NCBI GenBank assembly: GCA_026224825.1
Contig: JAMFRO010000050.1
Coordinates: 1-64,000 of the forward strand
Direction: 5' to 3'
Length of the DNA stretch: 64,000 nucleotides
Origin: a bacterium
GTDB lineage: Bacteria; Pseudomonadota; Alphaproteobacteria; Acetobacterales; Acetobacteraceae
Part shown: in pieces, positions 18,535 to 27,640 of the stretch
How positions within the stretch are numbered: position 1 is the stretch's first letter
Layout of the letters: the number at the start of each line of letters is the position of its first letter
The notes under the pieces: generated by a model
Databases searched by the model: none
Seen by the model: only the letters and a program-made list of their open reading frames with translations
What the model was told of the DNA's origin: nothing
Made by a program: the position numbers and the translations under genes

Positions 18535-18695
18535 CCCGGCACCCCGCACTGACGGATTGTTTGTATCTTGTTGGCTGTGGGGTGCCGTATGCGGTGGCAT
18601 TTGGGTTGGATGACGCTGAGCGCATTGCTTATACTGTATGTTTTGGCACGCTCGCCGGTTTGAGTTTTGACTGGCAGAGATTGTGCTGGGATTGA
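18229..18695 (+). CDS. Tail assembly chaperone, -1 frameshift form (GT-like)
   Basis: Reading re-enters in the -1 frame at 18531 (that base read twice). It gives 54 further residues ending at the TGA at 18693, for 155 in all. The extension begins LTRHPALTDCLYLVGCGVPY and ends in Trp/Cys-rich sequence. It fills the gap to the next gene exactly, as lambda GT and P2 E' do. It lacks its own start codon and ribosome site, so the frameshift is the only obvious way to make it. Confidence 0.8.
18525..18587 (+). promoter_or_regulatory. Programmed -1 frameshift signal
   Basis: The slippery heptamer GGGAAAC is read as G GGA AAC and is followed by the stop TGA. Five bases on, 18537-18548 pairs with 18576-18587 as a 12-bp stem (one G-U pair) with a 27-base loop. 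Nine pairs are uninterrupted GC-rich ones. Heptamer, spacer and stem match known -1 signals. Confidence 0.82.
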
Positions 18696-18717
18696 TCACT
18701 TTCCGTATTGATGAGGC

Positions 18718-19419
18718 ATGATGAGCAACGTGGTGTTGACGCTCGGCGGGGTGCCTTTCCAGGATATGGAGGTGCCGGAGAAAATCAACTTCGGCGGCAA
18801 GCAGCGCGTGGCGGTGCAGAATTTGATTGGCGGCGGACGTGTGGTTTCGGCACTCGGGCTGGATGATGGCGAGATAAGTTTCGCCGGCATTTTTTCGGGC
18901 GCGGATGCTGTGTCCCGGGCGCAGGAGCTGGATGCGGCGCGGGGGCTGGGGGCACAATTGCCTTTGGTGTGGTCTGGGTTTTTCTACATTGTGGTGATCG
19001 AGAAATTTACGGCGGAATTCCGTAAGCCGACATTGATACCATTTTCGATCACCTGCCTGGTGGTGACGGATCCTTTGGCCGCGGCGGCCAATCTGGTGGC
19101 GCCGCTGGCGAATCTGGTGGGTGGTGATTTGGCTGCGGCATTAGGATTGAGTGGGCAGGCGGGGATTTCGCTGCAAGGGCTCAGCGCGACGAGTTTAAGC
19201 GGGTTTGCCGCGGTGCAGGGGCTGCTGGGGGCGGGGATCGGTTCGATGGGTTCATCGTTGGGCGCGGCGGCGTCTTCGCTGAATGGGGCTGTGACGGCGG
19301 ATGCCGGTGTGGCGGCGCTGGGAAGTCTGGGGGCTGTGTCTGGTCAGTTGGCGGGGGCGACGGCGATGCAGGGCTATGTGAGTCGGGCGGCCGTGAATCT
19401 GGGAGCGTCTTTGCTATGA
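18718..19419 (+). CDS. gpU-like tail protein with long Ala/Gly tail
   Basis: 233 residues. About the first 120 resemble P2 gpU: NVVLTLGGVPFQDMEVP, EISFAGIFSG, LPLVWSGFFYIVVIEKF and a terminal strand PFSITCLVV. The remaining 110 are almost only Ala, Gly, Leu, Ser and Val, a composition not seen in gpU. No tape-measure gene lies before it, where P2 gpT would be. ATG 18718 or 18721. Confidence 0.65.
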   Translation: MMSNVVLTLGGVPFQDMEVPEKINFGGKQRVAVQNLIGGGRVVSALGLDDGEISFAGIFSGADAVSRAQELDAARGLGAQLPLVWSGFFYIVVIEKFTAEFRKPTLIPFSITCLVVTDPLAAAANLVAPLANLVGGDLAAALGLSGQAGISLQGLSATSLSGFAAVQGLLGAGIGSMGSSLGAAASSLNGAVTADAGVAALGSLGAVSGQLAGATAMQGYVSRAAVNLGASLL

Positions 19420-19604
19420 ATGGTCAGGTTGTTGTGGTGGCCGGCGGGAATTTATTTGCGCTGGCGGCGCAGTATTTGGGCGATGCGACGCAGTGGATTC
19501 GTATTGCACAGGCAAATCAACTTTCTGATCCGTTGCTGGAAGGTGTGAATACGCTTGTGATCCCGCCGGTTGATCCGACGGCGGGGGGTGGCATTGCCTC
19601 TTGA
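19416..19604 (+). CDS. LysM-type tail protein X
   Basis: 62 residues with a LysM-like fold: a short strand, LFALAAQYLGDATQWIRIAQAN and a closing VIPP strand. P2 gpX is the counterpart; it links baseplate hub and tube. It overlaps the gpU-like gene by 4 bases and the next gene at its 3' end. Confidence 0.8.
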   Translation: MNGQVVVVAGGNLFALAAQYLGDATQWIRIAQANQLSDPLLEGVNTLVIPPVDPTAGGGIAS

Positions 19605-20577
19605 GCAGCCGCGGGCGCGGGTCAGTATTGATGGCGTGCCGGTGCCTGGGCTTGTTGAACTGGAAATTGATGCCGGAGGGTGTTTCCAGGCGGGGCGGTT
19701 TCTGGCGGCATTTGCGCTGGGTGCGGTGCCTGGGTTCGATGTGACGTATTATGCGGGGCTGACAAGCCAGAATGTGCTGATTGAGGTGGCGCCGGATGGG
19801 CTTGGTTATGTAACGATGCTAACGGGCCAAGTTGATGCTGTGCGGATTGATTGGACGAGGAGACTTGCCTCGATCAGCGGGCGCGATTTGACGGCGTTGT
19901 TGATTGATACTGAAATTGCTCAGAGTTTTGTGAATCAGACGGCGAGCCAGATTGCTCAGGGGATTGCCGGGGAGCATGGGCTGGTGCCGAACGTGATGCC
20001 GACGACGGCTTTGGTGGGGCAATATTATCAGTTGGACCATGCGCGAACCGCATTGGGGCTGAACGCACATGTGACGACAGAGTGGGAGTTGCTGACTGCT
20101 TTGGCGCTGGCTGAAGGGTATCTGGTTTCGATTACAGGAAACACGTTGAATTTTGGGCCACCGCAGGCGCCGGTGCCGGTGTTCATGACGCCGGGAAGTA
20201 TGTCTGGTTTGTCGTTTGATATGATTACCACCCTGCCGGGAGCGGCTACGGTAAAGTCGTGGAATTGCCGGAACAAATCTGTTGTGACCGAGACGCAAGG
20301 GGCGGGATTGATGGCGACGATTATACGCCCGAACCTGGTGCAGGCGCAGGCACAGGCGCTGGCGCAGGGGCATTTGCAGATATTGGGTCAGCACAGGCTG
20401 ATTATGCAGGCCAGGATGCCGGCGGATGCGGTGTTGGCACCTGGAATGCAGTTGTTTTTGGCGGGTGTGGGAGGTGCGCTGGATCAGACCTATGTGGTGG
20501 ATGCCGTGAAGCGGCGGTTAGATGGAAGGGCGGGGTTTGTGCAGGATGTGCGAGCTCATGCGGCGGCGGTGATGTGA
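19588..20577 (+). CDS. gpD-like baseplate hub protein
   Basis: 329 residues resembling P2 gpD (late control D/hub; T4 gp27 fold): EQPRARVSIDGVPVPGL, a TYYAGLTSQNVLIEV strand pair and an ISGRDLTALLIDTEI segment near 100. The start is uncertain because no ATG is available. GTG 19588 or TTG 19594 lie behind a G-rich stretch, and TTG 19570 is also in frame. The stop overlaps the next start (TGATG). Confidence 0.72.
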   Translation: MALPLEQPRARVSIDGVPVPGLVELEIDAGGCFQAGRFLAAFALGAVPGFDVTYYAGLTSQNVLIEVAPDGLGYVTMLTGQVDAVRIDWTRRLASISGRDLTALLIDTEIAQSFVNQTASQIAQGIAGEHGLVPNVMPTTALVGQYYQLDHARTALGLNAHVTTEWELLTALALAEGYLVSITGNTLNFGPPQAPVPVFMTPGSMSGLSFDMITTLPGAATVKSWNCRNKSVVTETQGAGLMATIIRPNLVQAQAQALAQGHLQILGQHRLIMQARMPADAVLAPGMQLFLAGVGGALDQTYVVDAVKRRLDGRAGFVQDVRAHAAAVM

Positions 20578-21122
20578 TGACGCATTTGCTGAACCTCATT
20601 AAGGCTGGAGCGGGCGGGTTGGACGGGCGGGCCGGGGTGGCGCGATTTGGCCTTGTTTCCAGCTTTGACCCGGCAAATTATGCGGCGCGTATTTTGTTAC
20701 AGCCAGAGAATGTGTTGACGGGATGGCTGCCTGTGCTGTCACCCTGGGTGGGGAGTGGCTGGGGGATGGCTGCACCGCTGGTGCCGGGGGCTCAGGTGCT
20801 GGTGGTGGCACAGGAAGGCGATGCCGAACAGGCCGTGGTGGTGGGGGCGGTATGGTCTACCGTTGATAAGCCCGTACCGGCGCCGGCGGGTGAGTTGTGG
20901 CTGTGTCATCAGAGCGGCAGCTTCATAAAATTACTGAATGACGGGACCATCGCACTGCAGGCTTCGCAGGTGAATGTGACGGGAAATCTTGTGGTGAGCG
21001 GTGATATTTCTGATCAGAACGGGGCGCATGGAACAGTGGCGGCGTTACGCCAGGCGCATGATCAGCATGTGCATAGCGTGCCGCAAGGTGGCGATACCGG
21101 CCTGCCCACGGAGACGGTGTGA
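20577..21122 (+). CDS. Baseplate spike protein (gpV-like)
   Basis: 181 residues with an N-terminal OB-like part (about 20-110), a strand-rich spike (GTIALQASQVNVTGNLVVSGDIS) and a C-terminal HDQHVHS. Two close histidines (HxH) near the C-terminus form the iron-binding site in P2 gpV and T4-type spikes. The start at 20577 replaces a long upstream open frame that only overlaps the hub gene. The stop overlaps the next ATG. Confidence 0.85.
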   Translation: MTHLLNLIKAGAGGLDGRAGVARFGLVSSFDPANYAARILLQPENVLTGWLPVLSPWVGSGWGMAAPLVPGAQVLVVAQEGDAEQAVVVGAVWSTVDKPVPAPAGELWLCHQSGSFIKLLNDGTIALQASQVNVTGNLVVSGDISDQNGAHGTVAALRQAHDQHVHSVPQGGDTGLPTETV

Positions 21123-21484
21123 TGGTTGATCTGGCTTTGCAGTATGGCGGGGATTTGAGCGTGGGCCCGACCGGGGATTTGGCGCTGGCCGATGGGCCGG
21201 TGCTGACACAGCAACGGGTTTTACGGCGGCTGCTGACGAATCCAGGGGATTATATCTGGCAGGTGAGCTATGGTGCGGGGTTGGGACAGTTTGTTGGACA
21301 GCCCGGTGCGCCGGCGGCGATTGCCGGTGTGACGAGAGCGCAGTTGCTGCAGGAGGCCGGGGTGGCGCCGTCGCCGCCGCCGGTGGTGACGTCCACGGTT
21401 GGCAATGATGGCACTGTGACCACGGCGTTGGTTTATACGGATGCTGCGACGGGACAGGCCTCGACACTTTCCTTCTCTGTCTAG
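21122..21484 (+). CDS. Baseplate wedge protein (gpW/gp25-like)
   Basis: 120 residues: MVDLALQYGGDLSVGPTGDLALADG, then a VLRRLLTNPGDYIWQVSYG segment typical of gpW/gp25 (T4 gp25-like lysozyme-fold wedge). No lysozyme catalytic pattern is expected in this family. ATG 21122 lies in TGATG with the previous stop. Confidence 0.75.
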   Translation: MVDLALQYGGDLSVGPTGDLALADGPVLTQQRVLRRLLTNPGDYIWQVSYGAGLGQFVGQPGAPAAIAGVTRAQLLQEAGVAPSPPPVVTSTVGNDGTVTTALVYTDAATGQASTLSFSV

Positions 21485-21492
21485 GAATATTC

Positions 21493-22617
21493 ATGCAATT
21501 ATCTCTACAGAATTTTTCCTCTCTGATGGAGGGGATGGCTTCGGCTGTGCAGGGTGCGGCGTCGAGCCTGGTGGATTTGACGGTGGGCTCGGTATTGCGG
21601 GCCATTTTGGAGGCGAATGCCTCTGTTGCGCTGTGGTTGCAGTGGCTGATTGTTGAAGTGCTCGCGGGGACGCGGCTGGCGACGAGCAGTGGCGTGGATT
21701 GTGATAGTTTTGGCGCGGATTTTGGTTTTATGCGTTTGCCCGCGGTGGCGGCTTCCGGCCAGGTTACGTTTTCACGGTTCAGTGCGACGGGGGCGGCTAT
21801 GGTGCCTGTAGGGGCGAGCGTGGCGACAACAGGGAATTCGCAGAGTTTCATTGTCGTCGGGGATGCAAGCAATGCGGCGTATAATGCGGCGACGGGCGGA
21901 TATGTGATTATGGCCGGCGTGTCTGCTGTGAATGCGACGGTTGTTGCCAATACTGCCGGCACGTCCGGGAATGTGCTGCCGGGGATGATTTCACTGATCA
22001 GCGCGGCGATGCCAGGAATAGATACGGTGACAAATGAAAATATCCTCACCGGTGGTGTGGATGCGGAAAGCGATGTGGCGTTCAAGGCGCGGTTCGGCAA
22101 TTATCTGGGCAGCCTGTCCCGGGCGACCAATGTTGCCATTGGGGCGGCGATTGATGCGATCCAGCAGGGGCTAAGTTACAGCGTTACTGAGAATTATAAT
22201 CAGGCGAGTGCCGTGCAGATGGGGCATTTTGTTGTTACGGTAGATGACGGAACCGGTTCGCCGCCTGTGACATTGCTGCAGACGGTGCAGCAGGCGGTGA
22301 ATGCGATACGCCCGGTGGGAACAAGTTTTGCGGTGCAGGGGCCTGTTGTGGTTTTGGCAAATGTCTCGGTGACGTTGGCGACGGCAACGGGTGCGAATCA
22401 TGCCGCGGCGATTACGGCGGTGGCGGCTGCATTCGAGAGCTATATTGCCTCGCTGCCGATCGGGGCGGCACTGAGTTACACCAAGCTGGCGCAACTGGCC
22501 TATGAGGCTTCCAGCGCTGTTGTGAACTTATCTGGACTGGCCTTGAACAATGGGACAACCGATCTCGTGCCGCCGTTGTTTGGCGTTGTGCGGGGCGGTG
22601 TGATGACGGTGTCCTGA
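21493..22617 (+). CDS. Baseplate wedge protein J (gpJ-like)
   Basis: 374 residues, the normal size of Mu gp47/P2 J-type wedges. I see an N-terminal helical part, SVVDLT/VGSVLRAILEANASVALWLQWL-like sequence, a Gly/Ala/Thr middle, and the ESDVAFKARFGNYLG stretch near 200 that is typical of the family. Confidence 0.82.
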   Translation: MQLSLQNFSSLMEGMASAVQGAASSLVDLTVGSVLRAILEANASVALWLQWLIVEVLAGTRLATSSGVDCDSFGADFGFMRLPAVAASGQVTFSRFSATGAAMVPVGASVATTGNSQSFIVVGDASNAAYNAATGGYVIMAGVSAVNATVVANTAGTSGNVLPGMISLISAAMPGIDTVTNENILTGGVDAESDVAFKARFGNYLGSLSRATNVAIGAAIDAIQQGLSYSVTENYNQASAVQMGHFVVTVDDGTGSPPVTLLQTVQQAVNAIRPVGTSFAVQGPVVVLANVSVTLATATGANHAAAITAVAAAFESYIASLPIGAALSYTKLAQLAYEASSAVVNLSGLALNNGTTDLVPPLFGVVRGGVMTVS

Positions 22618-22618
22618 A

Positions 22619-23275
22619 ATGAGCATTGATGTTGCACATCTGCTTGGCAGATTGAAGATGGTGCTGCCGGCACGGTGGTTTTCTGATGCCACACCGATTC
22701 TTGATGCGGTATTGACCGGTGTGGCAAGTGCCTGGGTGGAGGTGTTCTCACTGCTCGACAACACAGAGGCCCAGCGGCGTATTGCCACGGCGGGTGGCAT
22801 ATTTCTGGACATCGCCGCGCTGGATTATTTTGGGCAGGACCTGACGAGGCGGGCGGCAGAGGTTGATAGCGCGTATAGTGTGCGGATTCAGCGGGGTTTA
22901 GTGCGGCCGCGGGCGACGAGGGCCGGCGTGGTGCAGGCATTGCAGGATTTGACGGGACGTACCCCTTTGGTTTTTGAGCCGCGCAATCCCGCGGATACCG
23001 GGGGCTATAATTTGAATATGGGCTATGGGCTGGCCGGTGCTTACGGCAGCATGACGATACCGTATCAGTTTTTCGTGCATGCGTACCGCCCGAACAGCCT
23101 GCCGGTAAGCAATGCGAGTGGCTATGTGGTGGGGCCGGGCGGTTATAATGCGGCGCCGTCGTTTTATGCGGATACGTCCGACTTTCAGGGCAACATCAGC
23201 GACGCCGAGATTTATGCCAACATCGCGGCCGTGGTGCCGACCACAAGTATTGCCTGGACAAATATCTCCAACTGA
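22619..23275 (+). CDS. Tail protein I (gpI-like)
   Basis: 218 residues following the J-like gene, as in P2. RWFSDATPILDAVLTGVASAWVEV and RIATAGGIFLDIAALDYFG are typical of the gpI family, which bridges baseplate and fibres. The ATG at 22619 lies 1 base after the previous TGA. Confidence 0.75.
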   Translation: MSIDVAHLLGRLKMVLPARWFSDATPILDAVLTGVASAWVEVFSLLDNTEAQRRIATAGGIFLDIAALDYFGQDLTRRAAEVDSAYSVRIQRGLVRPRATRAGVVQALQDLTGRTPLVFEPRNPADTGGYNLNMGYGLAGAYGSMTIPYQFFVHAYRPNSLPVSNASGYVVGPGGYNAAPSFYADTSDFQGNISDAEIYANIAAVVPTTSIAWTNISN

Positions 23276-23284
23276 GGACCATTC

Positions 23285-24535
23285 ATGGATCGTAATATTG
23301 TCTATCCTGGGAGCATTCCGCAGGATTCGGATATCCTGTACCCAAATCGCAACGCAATGATTGGTATTGCGGCGCTGACGGCGGCGGCGCTGGGGACAGG
23401 AGTGGTGGTGGATGGGCTGGCTTGTACACAGGCGACACCTGCCTCTCTGACGGTTGTGGTGGGGCCAGGCAGCATTACCCAGCTCTCGAGCCTGGATGCC
23501 ACGGCCTATGGGTCGTTACCCGCGGATGTGACGGACCAGATTGTTAAGACGGGTATCAATCTGCAGGCCGTGAATTTTGTGCTGGGGGCGCCCGCAAGTT
23601 CTGGGCAGGCCATCAATTATCTCATTGAGGCGGCATTTTCCGAGACGGATACTGACCCGGTTGTATTGCCTTACGTGAATGCGGCCAATCCGAGCCAGGC
23701 ATTTTCTGGCCCCAATAATGCGGGAACAGCGCAGAATACGCAGCGTGTGCAGCGTGTGCAGCTACAGGTAAAACCGGGAGCGGCGGAACCTGCCGGTACG
23801 CAGACCACTCCGGCGGTGGATACGGGCTGGGTTGGTCTGTATGTCGTGACCGTGAATTATGGGCAAACGACGATTACCGCTTCCAACATTGCGGTGGCGC
23901 CGGGTGCGCCGTTTTTGCAGTATAAATTGCCAACGCTGCGGCCTGGTTTTGCCTCGATGCAGGTGTTCACCTCCTCCGGTAATTTTGTGGTGCCGAATGG
24001 TGTCACCACTCTGCGTGCGGAGCTGACGGGTGGTGGGGCTGCCGCCGGGTATCATGCCAGTATGCCTGGTGGTGGAGGCGGCGCCGGAGGCAAGGTGATC
24101 AGCATCATAACGGGGCTGACACCTGGGCAGGTGATTCCGGTTTTCGTGGGTGCAGGTGGCGCGGCGCTGACCAGCCCCGGGACAGGCAACAATGGCGGTA
24201 ACACGAGTTTTGCGGGCTTGGTGGCATCGGGTGGCTCTGGCGGCGCGGGAGGAACCGGGGCGGGGATTTCCAATGCGGGTGGTGCCGGTGGCGTTGCGGC
24301 GGGTGGCCAGTTGAATTTGCCTGGTTCGGATGGAACGGATTCGATTGTGGTGGCGTGCCGTGGCGGTGATGGCGGCGGCCCCGGGAATGGGCGCGGCACA
24401 AGTGGGCAGATCCAGGGCGTTGCGGCTCCCAGTTATGGCGGCGGCGGTGGTGGGGGCGGCTGTTCGTCCGGTGCTAGTCCGGCTGGCGCTGCCGGCGGCG
24501 CTGGCGGCGGCGGGTTGGTCGTAATCGAATATTGA
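23285..24535 (+). CDS. Tail fibre-type protein with glycine-rich C-terminus
   Basis: 416 residues in a tail-fibre position after gpI. The N-terminal 200 residues have no known motif. About 260-416 are strikingly Gly-rich, with GGG/GAGG blocks, and end in LVVIEY, the closing strand often seen in phage Gly-rich C-terminal domains. Host-binding role is inferred. Confidence 0.65.
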   Translation: MDRNIVYPGSIPQDSDILYPNRNAMIGIAALTAAALGTGVVVDGLACTQATPASLTVVVGPGSITQLSSLDATAYGSLPADVTDQIVKTGINLQAVNFVLGAPASSGQAINYLIEAAFSETDTDPVVLPYVNAANPSQAFSGPNNAGTAQNTQRVQRVQLQVKPGAAEPAGTQTTPAVDTGWVGLYVVTVNYGQTTITASNIAVAPGAPFLQYKLPTLRPGFASMQVFTSSGNFVVPNGVTTLRAELTGGGAAAGYHASMPGGGGGAGGKVISIITGLTPGQVIPVFVGAGGAALTSPGTGNNGGNTSFAGLVASGGSGGAGGTGAGISNAGGAGGVAAGGQLNLPGSDGTDSIVVACRGGDGGGPGNGRGTSGQIQGVAAPSYGGGGGGGGCSSGASPAGAAGGAGGGGLVVIEY

Positions 24536-24545
24536 GGGGGGAGCG

Positions 24546-25028
24546 ATGACAACGCCTGCGAACCATTTATGGCGGCCGTCCAATGCGCGATATTTGCAGA
24601 TTGATGGATTTGTAGCGACGCCACGGGGGCCGCAGGTACCGCCTGCGCAGGCTCTGGTGTGGCCGGCGAAGGATCCTGGCGATACGCTGGACTATGTGTT
24701 TGACCTGGGGCCCGCGCTGACGGCGAACCCGGGCGATGGAATCAGCACGCTGGACGTTATCATAAGCCCGAATAATCCGGGTGACCTGAGTATGGTGTCC
24801 TGCACGGCGGATGGGGCAAGGGCCGTGCTGTGGTTAAGCGGCGGGCAGGCACTGACGACGTATACTGTTACGATATCGATGACAACGCTTGGCGGAAGGA
24901 CGCTGGTGCGAAGTGTTGCATTACCGGTGATCGCACTTTCATCTGTGCCGGCGCCGCTGAATGCACTGCAGACGGCAACGGGCCAGGCGCTGACCGACCC
25001 GACCGGAACCCCGCTCACGACGATTTGA
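24546..25028 (+). CDS. Small fibre-region protein
   Basis: 160 residues with an Ig-like beta pattern (DYVFDLGPAL, STLDVIISP, TYTVTISMTT). It lies between two fibre genes; no family is recognised. It may be an accessory fibre or virion decoration protein. It ends 7 bases before the next gene. Confidence 0.55.
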   Translation: MTTPANHLWRPSNARYLQIDGFVATPRGPQVPPAQALVWPAKDPGDTLDYVFDLGPALTANPGDGISTLDVIISPNNPGDLSMVSCTADGARAVLWLSGGQALTTYTVTISMTTLGGRTLVRSVALPVIALSSVPAPLNALQTATGQALTDPTGTPLTTI

Positions 25029-25035
25029 GGTAGCG

Positions 25036-27597
25036 ATGACGACCATTGGACAATTACCGCCCGCCAGTTCTGTTTCCGATACGGACCTGGTTGCCATATA
25101 TCAGAACAGTCAGACATTATCGGCGACCCGGGCGCAGCTCTTGGCGGGCGTGCAGACTGCTTTGGCGCTGCCGCAGAATTCTTTGCTGGGTAATGCCGGG
25201 ACAGGGACTGCAGCACCAGGCCCGATTACCGTTGGTGCGAATTTAACCCTGTCGGGCAATACTTTGTCGGCCACGGCGGTGCCGTTTCAGATATCAACCT
25301 TGAATACGGGGGTGGTGCCCGGAGCGACGGACATTGTCCCGCTGGGACAGGGGGGCGCAAATACCAAGGTTTCCTACGCCAATTTTCTGGCGGGTTTGGG
25401 TAATGTGGCCGGGGTGCCGGGCGGCGGGTTGACGGCAACAGCCAGTGGCGCCACGACGGCACGGACGATTTCTGCGCTGGCATCGAATGCGGTGTCGATC
25501 GAGGATTTTGGTGCTGCCGGCGATGGTGTGACGGATGACAGTGCCGCACTTCTGGCGGCGGTTGCGAGTGGAATGCCGGTACGGCTGCAAGCGAAGACCT
25601 ATGCCATTGCCGGGGAGTGCGATATTGCCGGGGCCGTATGCACGTTGTTGGGGGTGCCGGGGCTAAGCACTCTGAAGCGCTCAGCCCAGTCCAAGATTGG
25701 AACAGCAGCGACGCCGGCCTGGATCAGTGTATCGGCCACGAGCTTTTATGCCGACGGCATTATTTTTGACGCCAACACAACCATTACAACGGCGACGATG
25801 GGCGTTGCCATCCAGGCATCCTGCACAAAATCCTCGATCACGCGCTGTGCATTCCGGAATGCCATGTCCACTGCCTATGGCAGTGGCCTCACTCTTCTGG
25901 CAAGCGATCCGGCAATCACCCAGCATCATGTAGACAATTGTGAGCTTTCAGGAAACAGCCTGCATGGCGTCTACGCTTATGCGGTGGATGCCCTCAGCAT
26001 CACAAATTGCCGCGTGCACGACAATACGGTGCATGGCATTCATGTCGATAGCCTGGATCCGACGTTTGTGCTCAAGGTTAGAGCGGTGCATATTGTTGCA
26101 AATACGGTTTGGAATAATAATGTCGGAATACTTGTAGGCAATTATATTGTCAACAACATCTACACGTTGCCTTTTTTGTACGGAAATGCAAACCCAGACG
26201 TTCTGGGAGCGATTGTTGCCTCCAACAATTGCTATTCGAATGTTGCGTACGGCATTTTTGTTTCTGGACGCAATATACTTGTCTCCGGTAATCTGTGCAC
26301 GAATAATAGCACGGGCGCATCCTATGGTGCGGGTATTATTTGCGGTACGGGCTATTGCAAGATTTCCGGCAATATGATTTCCGGACCATCGCCCTTTGGC
26401 ATTGACTGCGGCGGCTCTATTTATACCGTGGTTGACAATAACTATATAAATGGTGCGGGTATTGGTCTGAATATTGGTGGTGGGCAGAATTGTACCGCGC
26501 GGAATAATTTTATCCAGGATTCTTCCGCAATATCGATCAATGTGCTGAATGTGGAAGGAAATGGTGCGGGTGATAATTTTGGCCTGGCCTGCACGGATTT
26601 GTCTATTATCGGCAACTGGATAAATTATAGCGGCAGCACCTTTGGCATTGTGATACGTGACGGTGCGCAGAATGTATTGATTGAAGATAATATCATTGTC
26701 GTTGATGCGGGGGGGAGCCTTTTGAATGTGCTTTCAGCCTATACGGATAATATTATCATTCGCGGCAATCTTCTGAACTTCACGTCCAGATGGCCGGTGA
26801 ACCCGGCTTTGGTGAATGGTGTTTATACGCTGACGGTGCCAGATGTGGCTGATGCCGTATCTGTTTCACAATCGATATCCCCGGTCGCAAGCATGGTGAC
26901 AGCTCAGGCCGCGCTGACGGCGGGACAGATTACCTTTGTGAAAATACTGAACCCGGGCATTTCCTATTCGACTGCGACGGTCAGCTTCACGGGTACGGGA
27001 ACCGGTGCCGCGGCAACCGCCCTTATTTACAACGGGAAGATTGTTGGTGTGCAAATGACCAGCTTTGGCTCTGGTTATGGTGCGGGCACGACGGTAACGA
27101 TTACGGGCAACGGCGCTGGCGTGAGTGCCAGTGTTCAGGTAGGGTTGCCGGTTTGGGCGAATAAGCAATTGAGCGTTGACTGCCTGACAAATGTCGCGTT
27201 TGCGACGACGGGTTCGTCTCCTGTGCAAAGCAACTGGACGGGGGCGCCGATTACCGTGCCGGCGAATACGACGATAGATTGGATGGGCCGCAATACTGGC
27301 TGGATGGCGGCGCGATTCATACAAAATGATTATGTTTCGCCGAATGGTGATGGAAGCCTGACGCTCAAAACGCAGAGCGGAGATATTTCATTGCATCCTG
27401 CCGGTACTGGCGTTGTTCGGATCATTTCAGATGCGGAGGCGACGGGGGCGGTGGAGCTTATTGGCCGTGGGTCGCCGCTGAATACGATATCTGCGCCGGC
27501 GGGTTCGACGTTCCGGAATCTGAATGGGGGCGTGGGTGCTACATTCTGGGTGAAGCAGTCGGGGACGGGTTCAACCAACTGGGTCGCGGTAGCCTGA
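25036..27597 (+). CDS. Tailspike with right-handed beta-helix
   Basis: 853 residues. Residues 1-150 hold an adaptor-like module (MTTIGQLPPASSV...DLVAIYQN). Near 155 come EDFGAAGDGVTDDSAAL, the classic start of a pectate-lyase-type beta-helix. Short Asn/Gly-rich coils (NNCYSN, NNNYING) run to about 550. Such proteins bind or cut surface polysaccharide. Its sequence is richer in A/T than nearby genes. Confidence 0.82.
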   Translation: MTTIGQLPPASSVSDTDLVAIYQNSQTLSATRAQLLAGVQTALALPQNSLLGNAGTGTAAPGPITVGANLTLSGNTLSATAVPFQISTLNTGVVPGATDIVPLGQGGANTKVSYANFLAGLGNVAGVPGGGLTATASGATTARTISALASNAVSIEDFGAAGDGVTDDSAALLAAVASGMPVRLQAKTYAIAGECDIAGAVCTLLGVPGLSTLKRSAQSKIGTAATPAWISVSATSFYADGIIFDANTTITTATMGVAIQASCTKSSITRCAFRNAMSTAYGSGLTLLASDPAITQHHVDNCELSGNSLHGVYAYAVDALSITNCRVHDNTVHGIHVDSLDPTFVLKVRAVHIVANTVWNNNVGILVGNYIVNNIYTLPFLYGNANPDVLGAIVASNNCYSNVAYGIFVSGRNILVSGNLCTNNSTGASYGAGIICGTGYCKISGNMISGPSPFGIDCGGSIYTVVDNNYINGAGIGLNIGGGQNCTARNNFIQDSSAISINVLNVEGNGAGDNFGLACTDLSIIGNWINYSGSTFGIVIRDGAQNVLIEDNIIVVDAGGSLLNVLSAYTDNIIIRGNLLNFTSRWPVNPALVNGVYTLTVPDVADAVSVSQSISPVASMVTAQAALTAGQITFVKILNPGISYSTATVSFTGTGTGAAATALIYNGKIVGVQMTSFGSGYGAGTTVTITGNGAGVSASVQVGLPVWANKQLSVDCLTNVAFATTGSSPVQSNWTGAPITVPANTTIDWMGRNTGWMAARFIQNDYVSPNGDGSLTLKTQSGDISLHPAGTGVVRIISDAEATGAVELIGRGSPLNTISAPAGSTFRNLNGGVGATFWVKQSGTGSTNWVAVA

Positions 27598-27640
27598 CGT
27601 CAGGACCGCCGAGAGCAGATTAATTCAACGAAAGCTGATC

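Noticed and set aside
19570-19604. TTG 19570 as the start of the hub gene
   Set aside because: It would overlap gpX by 35 bases and adds Arg-rich nonconserved residues; GTG 19588 or TTG 19594 fit better, though no start is certain.
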